A stretch of 64,000 nt of DNA from JAZGGS01 sp963749485 (GCA_963749485.1 CAVVMV010000003.1:248001-312000); one strand, 5' to 3'. Counted from the stretch's first letter, positions 17,449-32,470 are shown. Numbers and translations are program-made. Notes: generated by a model not told the origin, from the letters alone.

Positions 17449-18561
17449 TTACTTGATAAGAATTAATTTTTTAACATCTGTAAATTTTCCAGCTCTCATT
17501 ACATACAAATATACTCCAGTTGACAAGTCATTTCCATCAAATGATATTTCAAATTTACCGGCAATTTGATATTCATTAACCAGCTGAGATATTTTATTCC
17601 CAAGTAAATCATAAACTGATATAGTGACAAAGGAGTTTTCAGCAAGCGAGTATGTAATTGCAGTTGTTGGATTGAATGGGTTAGGATAGTTTTGATTTAA
17701 ACTAAAATCGAACTTTTCAATAGTTCCTTTACCCTTGTATAAGCCGACGCAAATGTTTTTGGTGTATGAATCTTCTGACTCTCTGGTGCCATTGACCGTA
17801 CGTATCTTATAATACGCTGTAATAGGACCACCAACCGCAAAGTCATAATCTGTATAACTTGTAGCATACTTTAATGGTTGTGCTATTTTTGTAAAAGTGC
17901 CTGATGGGGAACCACATCCACTGACTACACTTCTGTAGATTGCATATCCTGTTCTGTAACCTTTTGGATAGTGCGTCCAGGATAGTTGAGGATAACTTGT
18001 CCCACTAACATCGAATGAAGCAGTTATATATGGTTCTAATTCAGTTGTTTTTAAACTAATATCTCCACCTAAATCCCAAATAGTTTGCTGCGAGCCTGTA
18101 CCAACTAATTGGATTAATGAATTATCCCAATACAGTTTTCCATCATTAACGTTTAAGTAAACGTCTATATCATCAGTTGCTGTATAAGCTTCTGCAAGGT
18201 CTGATGTACGATAATCCATAAAAAAGTAGTCAGAAAGCGTTCCATCAATGAATATACTACATTTATAATTTGCTAATCCAAAGGTATATGTAACTCCTGT
18301 TGGTTGCCAGCATATATTCCATCCTATGGTATTATTATCATTAGTATATCTGTTAGGTGGAAAAAAAGGTTTCAAATTGTGCTCATCAAAATTGGTCGTA
18401 TTAGCATCCCAACTTTCTTCCCAGTCCACGTTTTCCAACATTGCTTTTATTATTGCAGAATTATTGTTTTTAACATTTATTCTAAATTCGAGGTCATGAG
18501 TTTTTTGTGCAAGAGAATAGGAGAAAGCTATTATTATTAACAGAATAATTATTTTTTTCAT
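17449..18561 (-). CDS. Secreted protein with T9SS type A sorting domain
   Basis: About 370 residues: a signal peptide (MKKIIILLIIIAFSYSLAQ), an N-terminal beta-rich region of unknown family, a possible fibronectin type III-like segment (PQLSWTHYPKGYRTGYAIYR), and a C-terminal T9SS type A sorting domain (NYPNPFNPTTAITYSL, VYDLLGNKISQLV, STGVYLYVMRAG, KKLILIK). The start at ATG 18561 follows AAGGG and puts the signal peptide at the very N-terminus; an ATG at 18588 is less likely. It probably forms an operon with the propeller protein downstream. No catalytic motif is visible. Confidence 0.8.
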   Translation of the reverse strand: MKKIIILLIIIAFSYSLAQKTHDLEFRINVKNNNSAIIKAMLENVDWEESWDANTTNFDEHNLKPFFPPNRYTNDNNTIGWNICWQPTGVTYTFGLANYKCSIFIDGTLSDYFFMDYRTSDLAEAYTATDDIDVYLNVNDGKLYWDNSLIQLVGTGSQQTIWDLGGDISLKTTELEPYITASFDVSGTSYPQLSWTHYPKGYRTGYAIYRSVVSGCGSPSGTFTKIAQPLKYATSYTDYDFAVGGPITAYYKIRTVNGTRESEDSYTKNICVGLYKGKGTIEKFDFSLNQNYPNPFNPTTAITYSLAENSFVTISVYDLLGNKISQLVNEYQIAGKFEISFDGNDLSTGVYLYVMRAGKFTDVKKLILIK

Positions 18562-18588
18562 TTTTTTACCCTTAATAATAAGATTCAT

Positions 18589-18919
18589 TATAAAAATTAT
18601 TGTAAATCCCTATAAAAGGTATGTTATGTAAAACCTGTCGTATAAAACTTATAAGAAAATAATAAATACGGGGAAAGTATGAACTGCAGAAAATCATACA
18701 GAGCAACTTGAGGAAGAAGAGAAAGATTTGTTGTCAGTACTATCTCCATCCCTCACCCACAGAGAGAGAGTAAACCTGCCTGCTGTAAGGCAGGTACTAT
18801 GCCAATTTCAGAGCCCATTAACGATCCCCAGCAAAAGTAAAAAACAATCTGCTTTCAATTTAAATATTATTGGATGAGAAGCAAGTTAAATTTTAATAAT
18901 ATTAAAGAAAGGGTAGAGA
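18589..18919. other. Intergenic region without a gene (331 bases)
   Basis: No supported coding sequence. It holds one copy of the dispersed palindrome (18774-18795). A GAGAGAGAG run just before it and the palindrome interrupt otherwise AT-rich DNA. Both flanking genes are on the minus strand, so it should contain the promoter of the T9SS gene, but none was clear. Confidence 0.5.
18774..18795. repeat. Dispersed palindromic element, copy 1
   Basis: ACCTGCCT (18774-18781) and AGGCAGGT (18788-18795) form a perfect eight-pair stem with a six-base loop GCTGTA. A related palindrome with the same CCTGCCT/AGGCAGG arms lies at 52969-52988, and a degenerate one near 57775-57797. All are intergenic. Confidence 0.6.
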
Positions 18920-19396
18920 TTACTCAATAAAAATTTTCTTCTCAGTAAAATATTCTTCTTCGTCAAGCTGCCAGTGAAGCTGGAGTTTCCAGTAACCGCG
19001 GCTTAGTTCATCAACTGGAAAAACAAATGCAGGCTCATTGTTATAGTTAAACGGAATTTTGAAATCCTGGCCCCCATCTGAAGGACGGTAAAAATAAATT
19101 TCCCCGGTTAGATCTTTGCTTATTAACGATTCCGGAATTGTAACATTAATAGTTGTTCCGTTAAATACAATAATATTTTTTTCGTCTAATTTTTTTGTTC
19201 TTTTTATTCTGTCAATCTGCTGTTGATATTTTATTTCCTGATCGTAATAATCATCGGCAACTAAATTCACATCCTGGTTCATCAGGTAAACAGCAGTTGA
19301 TATAGTTGTACCCATAAATATTGCAAACACAATTACTATTCCTGTTCCCCAGCTAATTTTCAGTTTCATATGCTTATAATTTCTTTTATTTGCCAT
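18920..19396 (-). CDS. ccoH: FixH/CcoH-family cbb3 oxidase assembly protein
   Basis: A 158-residue protein with one N-terminal membrane helix (GIVIVFAIFMGTTISTAVYL) followed by DVNLVADDYYDQEIKYQQQI. The latter is the conserved D-L-V-x-x-x-Y-Y-x-x-x-I-x-Y-Q-x-x-I signature of FixH, and a beta-rich periplasmic domain follows. FixH/CcoH is needed for assembly or stability of the cbb3 oxidase. It lies downstream of ccoG on the same strand within the cbb3 cluster. ATG 19396 is used as the start; an internal Met at residue 10 is an alternative. Confidence 0.9.
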   Translation of the reverse strand: MANKRNYKHMKLKISWGTGIVIVFAIFMGTTISTAVYLMNQDVNLVADDYYDQEIKYQQQIDRIKRTKKLDEKNIIVFNGTTINVTIPESLISKDLTGEIYFYRPSDGGQDFKIPFNYNNEPAFVFPVDELSRGYWKLQLHWQLDEEEYFTEKKIFIE

Positions 19397-19438
19397 ATGG
19401 AACTCGCATTAGAATAGTTTCTTCGTATGTAAAATCTT

Positions 19439-20888
19439 TTACTTGCTCGTTTCACTTTTTTCCTTCTTTTTTATAGGCGCCAGAAGCGATGTGGAAATTT
19501 TCTTAATTAATTTATCCCCGCTATAAACACCAATTTCAATTGGTGTGTTCATTTTAACAATATCATTTATTGAAAGAATCACTAAAAACTTTGCTTCAAC
19601 AATTCCCTGCGGCTCTAAGATTAAATCTTTTCCAACCATTGAAAGTTCACCTTCAATATTTTCCAATTTTAAAAATATTTTTGCTTCATCAAATGTTTTA
19701 TTAACAATATTTAAATCGTAAATGTTGCTTACTTTACCGCCGGGTCTTTCCTGGTAAAGAAGACCGGGTGTTCTTAGAATGTTAACACTAAAATCGGTTC
19801 TAGTTACTAAAAGAAAAGTTAAAATACCTGTTAATACAGTTAAAAGAATTGTATAACCAATAGCCCTTGGTGTAAATCTAAACTTAGTATTTTTTTCAAT
19901 TGAATTAATTGATGCATACCTGATCAATCCACGTGGTTTTTTTATTTTATCCATTACATCATCACATGCATCAATACAAGCAGTGCAGTTAACACATTCT
20001 AATTGAATTCCATTACGGATATCAATGCCAGTCGGGCAAACATCAACACATAAATTGCAAGCAATGCAATCACCTTGATTTTCCTGTATCTCATTCTTTT
20101 TTAATCTGCCGCGTGGTTCTCCGCGAATATTATCATACGCAATTACGATGGAATCTCTATCAAGAAGAACTCCCTGTAGTCTTCCATAAGGACAAACCAT
20201 TGTACAAACTTGTTCGCGGAAATAAGAAAACACCCAATAGAACACTCCAGAGAAAATTAAAATTGCAATCAATCCTTGTAAATGTTGTGATGGTGGATCT
20301 GAAATAATTTTAATTAGCTCATCCATACTTATGATGTATGAAAGAAAAAAATTTGCAATGATGAATGAGATAGCATAAAAAATTACATGTTTTAATGTTT
20401 TTTTAAATATCTTTTTGCCAGTCCACGGAGCAGCATTTAATTTTTTCTGTTCTCTAAAGTCACCTTCAATCCAGTATTCAATTTTACGGAACACCATTTC
20501 CATAAAAATTGTTTGCGGGCAAGCCCATCCGCAAAATACCCTGCCGAACACAGCAGTAAAAAGTATTACGAAAACAATGGTTGCAATCATTGCTAAAACG
20601 AAAAGGAAGAAATCGTGCGGACCAAACGGTATTCCGAAAAGAATAAAATTCCTGTTCACTGATATCGAAAAGCATAAACGGTTGACCGTTAACTTTAATA
20701 AACGGTGTTGCAAAAAGGATTAAGAGAAGAATGGAACTAACAATGTTACGTGCATTGTAAAATCTGCCGGATGGTTTTTTAGGGAATACCCATTTCCTTT
20801 TCCCCTCTTTATTAACAGTAGATATCTGATCGCGAAAACTCTCAGAGTTAACTTCTTCTTTTCGCTCTTCCGTAATGTTTTCCTTCAT
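19439..20888 (-). CDS. ccoG: Cytochrome c oxidase accessory protein CcoG/FixG (one frameshift)
   Basis: A membrane-bound 4Fe-4S ferredoxin-like protein linked to copper handling for the cbb3 oxidase. The N-terminal frame (from ATG 20888) gives KKPSGRFYNARNIVSSILLL and GQPFMLFDIS. The frame changes near 20645, and the rest includes FCGWACPQTIFMEMVFRKIE, then two clusters (CIACNLCVDVCPTGIDIRNG and CVNCTACIDACDDVM), further helices and the C-terminal periplasmic domain. All domains are present (about 470 residues), so the break is probably an indel error. It sits between ccoP and ccoH. Confidence 0.9.
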
Positions 20889-20934
20889 ACAATGTTAGAT
20901 ATCCATTTATAAAAATGGATTCTAATAAAAATTA

Positions 20935-21798
20935 TTAAAGATTTATATCATCGTTTTCTGTTGCTGGTGATTCCGGTTCAACCCAAACTTCTCCTTCAGG
21001 TGCTTTTGGTGATAAAGGTGTTGTACCCTGAAAAGTCATTATGTAACTTGAAACTTCCTGCATTTGAACCGGATTTAATTGTGTCTGCCAGCTTATCATT
21101 CCTTTTGAAGGAACACCGTATTTAATAATTTTAAAAATATTTTTTATCCCGCCACCGTGAATCCAGTATTCATCAGTGAAGTTAGGACCAACCAATCCGC
21201 CGCCATCTGCAGAATGACAAGCTACGCAGTTCACATCATAAATTGCTTTACCGGAGAATAAAGAAGCATTATCCGTTAACAAAGTTACATTTTCTTCTGT
21301 AACTACTGAACCTGTGTTCATTAATTCAGCTTTTTGTAATGAAGCAAATTCCATTTCTTCTTCATATTCTTCATGCATTAATTTTCCGGTGTTAAAAACA
21401 TGGAAATGCAGCATATAATAAACTGCAAATATTATCGTTGCGTAAAACAGACCACTATACCAGGGTGGAACACGGCTATCAAGCTCTTTAATTCCATCAT
21501 AATTATGATCGAGCAAAATATCATCTTCTTTTTCAAGTGGTACAGACTTGTTGAAAATAAGACCAATCTTAGCAATTAGAGAAATTTCTTTTTTCTTAGC
21601 TGCTACTTTTTTAGATTCAACAAATATCAACCCAAGAAAAGCAATAATTACAATCAGAAGCAGAACTATAGCAATTATATCATAATAATTCGGCGGAAAA
21701 TCTGATTCGCCGGAAGCAAATGCAGTGTTCACTGTTAAGAACAAGAAAAAGAGGGTAATTAATTTCATCTTTACGGCTCTTAAAATGTTATTGATCAT
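20935..21798 (-). CDS. ccoP: cbb3 oxidase diheme-type subunit CcoP (single heme c form)
   Basis: About 287 residues with a signal-like first hydrophobic segment, a second helix (YYDIIAIVLLLIVIIAFLGL) and a third (LFYATIIFAVYYMLHF), then one cytochrome c domain. The heme-binding motif is CVACH, followed by SADGGGLVGPN and an axial-methionine candidate in SKGMISWQTQL. Only one CXXCH is present, while classical CcoP has two; single-heme versions are usual in Bacteroidetes-type clusters. The ATG at 21798 follows AGGTG and overlaps the ccoQ stop; a GTG at 21807 is an alternative. It passes electrons to the CcoNO core. Confidence 0.9.
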   Translation of the reverse strand: MINNILRAVKMKLITLFFLFLTVNTAFASGESDFPPNYYDIIAIVLLLIVIIAFLGLIFVESKKVAAKKKEISLIAKIGLIFNKSVPLEKEDDILLDHNYDGIKELDSRVPPWYSGLFYATIIFAVYYMLHFHVFNTGKLMHEEYEEEMEFASLQKAELMNTGSVVTEENVTLLTDNASLFSGKAIYDVNCVACHSADGGGLVGPNFTDEYWIHGGGIKNIFKIIKYGVPSKGMISWQTQLNPVQMQEVSSYIMTFQGTTPLSPKAPEGEVWVEPESPATENDDINL

Positions 21799-21991
21799 TT
21801 GTTTCACCTGTTGAATTTAAATTTCTGTTATTATTTGAATCCAGTGGTAATTGTTCCATCTCTTTAATATAATTTTTATCGATCTTAAACATCCACACTA
21901 AGATTGCCACAAAGAATATTAAAAAAACTAATAAAGAGATAAGCGGATAAATTTCCACTCCTTCAATCGATTGTAATAAATTTCTAATCAT
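21788..21991 (-). CDS. ccoQ: cbb3 oxidase small subunit CcoQ/FixQ
   Basis: A 67-residue protein with one membrane helix (IYPLISLLVFLIFFVAILVW), then FKIDKNYIKEMEQLPLD and an Asn-rich tail. Size, topology and position between ccoO and ccoP identify it as CcoQ, which stabilises the oxidase complex. It overlaps ccoP by eleven bases. Sequence conservation in this family is low, so the call relies on context. Confidence 0.8.
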   Translation of the reverse strand: MIRNLLQSIEGVEIYPLISLLVFLIFFVAILVWMFKIDKNYIKEMEQLPLDSNNNRNLNSTGETNDQ

Positions 21992-22015
21992 CTTATAATT
22001 CTACTTTCATCAATT

Positions 22016-24132
22016 CTAATTATTAACTTTTATATCTGTTCCCAACCTTTGCAGATAAGCAATAAGTGCAATTATTTCTTTATTTGGATCTGCAGGAACT
22101 CCACTTTCCTGTAAATCGAGTGCAATTTCTTCTGCCTGAATTAACAAATCGTTGTTTGCTATTTCTTCATATCCATCTGGATAAGGAACTCCAAATCCTT
22201 TCATAACTTCTATCTTACGCTTAGTAGTTGAAATATCCAGATCATCAGTTATCAGCCATGGATATGGCGGCATTATTGAACCGGGTGACATGCTTACCGG
22301 ATTTTCCATATGTAAATAATGCCAGAGGTTTGGATATTTTCCTCCTTCACGATGAAGATCAGGTCCTGTTCGTTTTGAGCCCCACAAGAATGGATGATCA
22401 TAAACAAACTCACCGGCTTTAGAATATTCACCGTAGCGTTCAGTTTCTGATCTGAAAGGACGAATTAGCTGCGAGTGACAGCTATTACAAGCTTCTCGTA
22501 TATAAATATCTCTTCCCTGCAATTCTAAAGGAGTGTAAGGTTGAACTGCTGCAATTGTAGGAATATTTGATTTTACTAAAAATGTTGGTACAAATTCAAC
22601 TATTCCACCAATAAGTATTACAACAAGAGTTAATACTAAAAAGAGTAATCGGTTTACCTTCAAGCCAGCGATGGCGTGTACCTCTTTTGAAAGAATCAGC
22701 TTTCTTTTCCAACGGCATAGATTCGGCTTCTTCTTCTTTTACGAAGGAACCCATCTTCATGGTTTTTATCAAGTTATAAACCATCACAAGCATACCAACT
22801 AAGTAAAGTGTTCCGCCAAAAGCTCTAATTATATACATCGGAATAATTTGTAAAACTGTTTCAAGAAAGTTTGGATACTGAAGTACACCAAGAGCATCAA
22901 ATTGTTTCCACATCAGAGATTGAGTAACACCTGACCAGTACATTGAGGATGCGTAGAAAACAATTCCCAAAGTACCAATCCAAAAGTGTGCATTTGCAAG
23001 TTTTTTAGAGTAGAGATTTGTGTTCCAAAGTTTTGGTACAAGCCAGTAAAGCATTCCAAATGTAAGAAAACCGTTCCATCCCAATGCACCAACATGAACA
23101 TGTGCAACAATCCAATCAGTAAAGTGTGCAAATGCATTAACATTTTTTAGTGAAAGCATAGGACCTTCAAATGTTGACATACCATAAGCTGTAACAGCAA
23201 CCACCATAAACTTTAGAATTGGATTCTTCCCTTACTTTATCCCACGCACCGCGAAGAGTAAGTAAACCATTTAGCATTCCTCCCCACGAAGGAGCAATTA
23301 ACATTATTGAAAAAACAGTTCCTAGTGATTGAGCCCAATCAGGTAAAGCAGAATAGAGCAAGTGATGAGGACCTGCCCAAATATATAAGAAAATTAAAGC
23401 CCAAAAATGCACGATTGATAATCTATACGAATAGATCGGTCTGTTTGCAGCTTTGGGTAAGAAATAATACATCAATCCTAAATATGGAGTTGTTAAAAAG
23501 AAAGCAACTGCGTTATGCCCATACCACCATTGAACAAGAGCATCCTGAACACCCGCATAAATTGGATAACTTTTAAATAGAGTAACGGGAATCTCAATTG
23601 AATTAACAATATGGAGAACAGCAACTGTAACCCAGGTTGCAATGTAAAACCAAATAGCAACATAAATATGTTTTTCTCTTCTCTTTAAAATCGTTGCGAT
23701 CATATTAATACCAAATACGACCCAAACAACTGCAATTGCAATATCAATAGGCCATTCAAGTTCAGCATATTCTTTACTTGTTGTTAATCCAAGCGGTAAG
23801 GTGATTGCTGCAGCAACAATTATTAATTGCCATCCCCAAAAATGAATATTGCCTAAAAGATCGCTGAACATTCTTGCTTTAAGCAGACGTTGAAGAGAGT
23901 AATAAATTCCTGTAAAAATTGCATTACCAACAAAAGCAAATATTACTGCATTTGTGTGTAAAGGTCTTATTCTTCCAAACGTTAAAAAAGGAATTTGAAA
24001 GTTAAGATCAGGTGCAAAAAGCTGGGTTGCAATAAGTACACCAACAAGCATTCCTACAACTCCCCAGAGTATTGTGGCGAAAGCAAACTTTTTAACAATC
24101 ACATTATCGTAACTGAATTTTTCCAACTCCAT
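22016..24132 (-). CDS. ccoN: cbb3 oxidase catalytic subunit fused to monoheme subunit (CcoN-CcoO; two frameshifts)
   Basis: The terminal oxidase core. The CcoN part (from ATG 24132) has heme and copper histidines in RIRPLHTNAVIFAF, VQWWYGHNAVAFFLT, WAGPHHLLYSALPDW and AHVHVGALGWNGF across about 12 helices. The frame breaks near 23220. After the last CcoN helix the protein runs through KKADSFKRGTRHRWLEGK straight into the CcoO membrane anchor and cytochrome domain (REACNSCHSQLIRPFRSE, SMSPGSIMPPYPWL). The second break is explained by one extra T in a five-base run at 22638-22642; removing it gives a continuous CcoN-CcoO fusion. Such fusions are known in Bacteroidetes. Confidence 0.85.
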
Positions 24133-24161
24133 AAATGGCTTCTCCTGATTTGAATTAAAAT

Positions 24162-24332
24162 TTATTTTTCATTTTCTGATGATTTATTTTCGTTGTTATC
24201 AAACAACATCCTGACAGAAGGGGTAAACGTATCTTTATACTGCCCGCTTTTTACCGCCCATAAAAAAGCAACTAAAAATGAGATTGCAACCAATAAGCTT
24301 ACTGCTATAAGAATTACTATAACGCTGATAAT
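24162..24332 (-). CDS. ccoS: cbb3 oxidase assembly protein CcoS (probable AUU start)
   Basis: A 56-residue membrane protein. One helix (SVIVILIAVSLLVAISFLVA) is followed by FLWAVKSGQYKDTFTPSVRM and an acidic tail. F-L-W-A-V-K-S-G-Q-x-x-D-T-x-T-P-S-x-R is the CcoS signature. CcoS is required to load heme and copper into the oxidase. No ATG, GTG or TTG is available at the start of the frame. An ATT at 24330-24332 lies six bases after a perfect AAGGAG, so an AUU start is proposed. It overlaps the end of ccoI by 16 bases and precedes ccoNO. Confidence 0.82.
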   Translation of the reverse strand: MISVIVILIAVSLLVAISFLVAFLWAVKSGQYKDTFTPSVRMLFDNNENKSSENEK

Positions 24333-26767
24333 AAACCTCTCCTTCTTGCTAATAAATTGGTAGATAAAGTGGCAAACACTACCACCGAGATTGAACTAAG
24401 CGGCATAAGAATGGCAGCAACAATTGGGGATAACATTCCTTGCACAGCAAATCCTAATCCAATCAAATTGTATAAAAAAGAGATTGTAAAACTAATAAAA
24501 ATTATATTAATGCTTGTTTTTGAAAAGCTAATAAACTTTGGTAAAAGTATTGAATTTTTCAGCATCCAAAATTGCATCACTTGCCGGAGAAAAACTGCCT
24601 GTATCTTCTGTAACTGCAATACCTACATCACTTTGTTTAAGGGCGCCGGCATCATTCAAACCATCGCCAACCATCAGCACTTTGCTTCCATTTGATTGAA
24701 GATTTTTTATGTAATAAAGCTTATCCTCAGGAGATTGATTAAAAAATAGTTGAGATTCATCATTAAAAAATCGTAACAAATTTTGCTTCTCACCTTCATT
24801 ATCTCCGGAAAGTAATGAGAGATTGAATTTCTTAGTGAAAGTATTAATAATTGCATCAATACCTTCCCTATAAGAGTTTGATATTTCGAAATAACCGAGC
24901 AGTTCACCATCAACAGATAAAAAAACTTTTGTTGAAAAGGTTTCTTCGTTTATTTGAAGGGACAATTCTTTATCAATGCCTTCATCAGCACTAACAAAAT
25001 TTTTCGAACCAATTTTTACAGTGTGTCCGTATACAACACCTTCCAAGCCCATCCCGGTTGTTTCCACAAACTTAGTAACGGGATAAAGATCATCTCCTTC
25101 TAAAGAAGAATAGATTTTTTTGCTTAATGGATGAACAGAATTACGTGAGAGAGATTTTATAATTTTCTGCTCGATTTGAGTTAACACTTTGCCGTTAAAT
25201 GTTAAATCGGATTTACCCGGTTTTGTAAGAGTTCCTGTTTTATCAAATACAATTGTATCAACCCGTCCCATTTCTTCAAGCGCAGCGATGTTTTTTACAA
25301 AGAATTTGTTTTTACCAAAAATTCTAAGCGTATTGCCAAGTGTAAATGGAATTGATAAAGCAAGTGCACAAGGACATGCAACAATTAAAATTGCAGTAAA
25401 TACATTTATTGCTTTCCCTGCACTCACCGGCAGCCAGAACAATGTAGCGCCAATCGCAATTAGCAAAATAACAGCTGTAAAATATTTACTAACAACATTT
25501 GAGAAATGAGTGAAATCACTTTCTCCGGATTTTCGGGATTATTAAAAATATCGTTGTTCCAAAGTTGTGTAAGGTAACTTTGCGATACTTCTTTAATAAC
25601 CTCAAGTTCAATTGCACCGCCAATTTGCCTGCCGCCGGCATAAATCATTTCACCCGATACTTTTTCAACCGGTTTTGATTCGCCTGTTACAAAACTGTAA
25701 TCAATTTTTCCGTTACCGTTAAAAAGAATTGAATCTGCAGGAATTATTTCATTTTGCCTAACGAGTATCCTGTTGCCTACCATTAACTTTGATACAGGGA
25801 TTGATTTTTCTTTTCCTTCCTTTTTTATTGTTACTGATAAAGGGAAAAACGATTTATAATTTCTTTCAAAATTCAAAGCACCATAAGTTTTTTCCTGGAA
25901 CAATTTTCCAATTAGAAGAAAGAAAACCAATCCGGTCAGCGAATCAAAATAACCTGCACCTGTTACGCTTAGAACTTCGTAAGCACTTCTGATAAATAAA
26001 ACCAAAATTCCAAGAGAGATCGGAAAATCAATATTTACAATCTTTTTTCTCAATCCTTTTATTGCAGAACCAAAATATTCCCACGCAGAATAAAAGAAAA
26101 CCGGAAGTGAAAGAACCAAATTCAGATAAAGAAAAAATCTTTTTAGAAAAGCATCCGAAAGATCAATACCAAGATATTCCGGAAAGCTTAACATCATTAT
26201 ATTTATAAAGCAAAAACCTGCAACACCAACCCTGTAATAAAGCGTGCTTCTTGTTTTCTTTTCCGGTTCTTTATCTTCACTATCCAAAAGTATCTGCGGT
26301 TCATAACCAATTGAAGTTAGAAGTTGAACTAATTCTTTTAAACTGATTTTTTTATTGTTAAATGTGATGGTCAGTTTCTTTTTTAAGAAATCTACCTGCG
26401 AGTTGGTAATAGCATTATTTAGTTTATAAAGATTTTCTAGCAGCCAGATGCACGAGCTGCAATGCATTTGTGGAATATCAAATGTTACCTTAGTAACATC
26501 ACCCTCAGTAAAATCTATTATTTGCTGAATTGTTTGTTGATCATCAAGATAATCAAACTTAGTGTTGTGTAATAGTGAAGGCGTGATACCGGGAGTGGAA
26601 TCAAGATTATAATAATTGCAAAGTTTATTATCATCAAGAATTTCGTAAACAGTTTTGCATCCATTGCAGCAAAAATATTTTTCATCAATTTTAATTGAAT
26701 CATCAGGACATACATCGCCGCAATGGTAGCAGTTAATAGTGGTTTCTATTTTTGAATTACTATTCAT
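24317..26767 (-). CDS. ccoI: Copper-translocating P-type ATPase CcoI/FixI (two frameshifts)
   Basis: An inner-membrane P1B ATPase that supplies copper for cbb3 oxidase assembly. Its order is: an N-terminal metal-binding zinc-ribbon-like region (CYHCGDVCPDDS, FCCNGCKTVYEIL), an HMA domain with MHCSSCIWLLENL, membrane helices, the actuator motif FVTGESKPVEK, the transport motif ACPCALALSIPF, the phosphorylation site VFDKTGTLTKPGK, and VLMVGDGLNDAGALKQSDVG. The final two helices follow. Frame changes occur near 25505 and near 24545, with no loss of domains. It is the first gene of the cbb3 cluster, and its stop overlaps ccoS. Confidence 0.92.
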
Positions 26768-27012
26768 CTTTGAAGTATAAATTTTACGATTTAGAACCCT
26801 GCAATCAATTTAAATAATTTTAAAATATTAGGCGAAAAGATAATAATAATGATTTAGTTATAGAAGAGTTTTTTGTCCGAATAAAACAATTAACAGAACA
26901 AATAGTTTGGTAAAAAGAACTGAATTCGGACAAGCGTATACAATTAACCAATTTCAAAAATCATTAATCATATTCCTTAAGACTAAGAAGAAAGAGTAGC
27001 AATTAGAGATAC

Positions 27013-27045
27013 AAAAAAACCCCGCACAGCAAGTGAACGGGGTTT
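27013..27045 (-). terminator. Intrinsic terminator of the rRNA operon
   Basis: Read on the minus strand, AAACCCCG is followed by a 13-base loop and CGGGGTTTTTTT. It lies about 12 bases beyond the 5S rRNA gene. A GC-rich stem with a long T tract makes it a strong rho-independent terminator that separates the rRNA operon from ccoI. Confidence 0.85.
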
Positions 27046-27056
27046 AAAATAAAAAT

Positions 27057-27168
<112 letters not shown>

Positions 27169-27257
27169 AAATTAACATAATTCAATAAAAATAAATGAAA
27201 GATGAAAGAGCATGAGCCATAAACTACTAAGAATACAAATCTTTGAATAAAAATTTA

Positions 27258-30286
<3,029 letters not shown>

Positions 30287-30398
30287 AAAATTTATTATAC
30301 ACAGAATAGATATTGTATTCTTTAGTAATTATATTTTTTGTAGGCTCAGTAAAACGCTTTTCCAAAATAAATTGGAAATTCGTTTTTACTCTTTCAAT

Positions 30399-30410
30399 CT
30401 TTCAAAGAAC
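30399..30410 (-). promoter_or_regulatory. boxA-like antitermination site before 23S
   Basis: GTTCTTTGAAAG on the minus strand occurs between tRNA-Ala and 23S. The identical 12 bases occur in the leader upstream of 16S (32398-32409). Paired boxA sites in the leader and spacer are the known arrangement for NusB/NusE-dependent antitermination of rRNA operons. Confidence 0.6.
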
Positions 30411-30438
30411 AATTATCACCAACAATGCTGGTGAATTG

Positions 30439-30511
30439 TGGAGCTAAGCGGGATCGAACCGCTAACCTCCGCCTTGCAAGGGCGGCGCTCTCCCAATTGA
30501 GCTATAGCCCC
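30439..30511 (-). tRNA. tRNA-Ala (anticodon TGC)
   Basis: On the minus strand GGGGCTATAGCTCAATTGGG starts a standard cloverleaf. The anticodon loop is CTTGCAA (anticodon TGC) and the T arm is GCGGTTCGATCCCGC. The acceptor stem pairs fully with one G-U. The 3' CCA is not encoded. It lies in the 16S-23S spacer. Confidence 0.96.
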
Positions 30512-30574
30512 TAATAACTTAATTAAGGGCGTACCAGTTAAAATGTACTGATTACTAACACGCCCTAAAGTCTG

Positions 30575-30648
<74 letters not shown>

Positions 30649-30777
30649 AGTTTCTTAGACAATGAAAAAATCACCTTAAATAATATTTAAGATGACTATC
30701 CGGCCCAAGCTTCAGAAAAATAAAGAACAATAAAAGAGTGAGTCGCCAGTCAGTAATAGATTTTAGATCTGATTACT

Positions 30778-32317
<1,540 letters not shown>

Positions 32318-32397
32318 TAAATTTTAAAGTGTTTGTAATCTTGGCGATTTTTCGCTTAGTTAAAACCAATTAATTGACTGGCTTTTTTATACTCACT

Positions 32398-32409
32398 CTT
32401 TCAAAGAAC
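32398..32409 (-). promoter_or_regulatory. boxA-like antitermination site in rRNA leader
   Basis: GTTCTTTGAAAG on the minus strand, about 80 bases upstream of 16S, is identical to the copy at 30399-30410 before 23S. It lies downstream of both predicted rRNA promoters, so it would be transcribed. Confidence 0.6.
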
Positions 32410-32419
32410 ATTATAAAAA

Positions 32420-32435
32420 CCTTCAAATTTGAAGG
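32420..32435. repeat. Perfect 16-base palindrome in rRNA leader
   Basis: CCTTCAAATTTGAAGG is a perfect palindrome between the proximal rRNA promoter and boxA. It could form a short RNA hairpin in the leader or be a protein-binding site. No family is recognised. Confidence 0.45.
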
Positions 32436-32441
32436 ACTGTA

Positions 32442-32470
32442 AATTTAAATTCTATATTCACTAATGTCAA
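32442..32470 (-). promoter_or_regulatory. rRNA operon proximal promoter
   Basis: On the minus strand TTGACA (complement of 32465-32470) is followed after 17 bases by TAAATT (32442-32447). In Bacteroidetes terms, CTTG, 20 bases, TAAATTTA. It is the second of two tandem promoters upstream of 16S. Confidence 0.6.
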
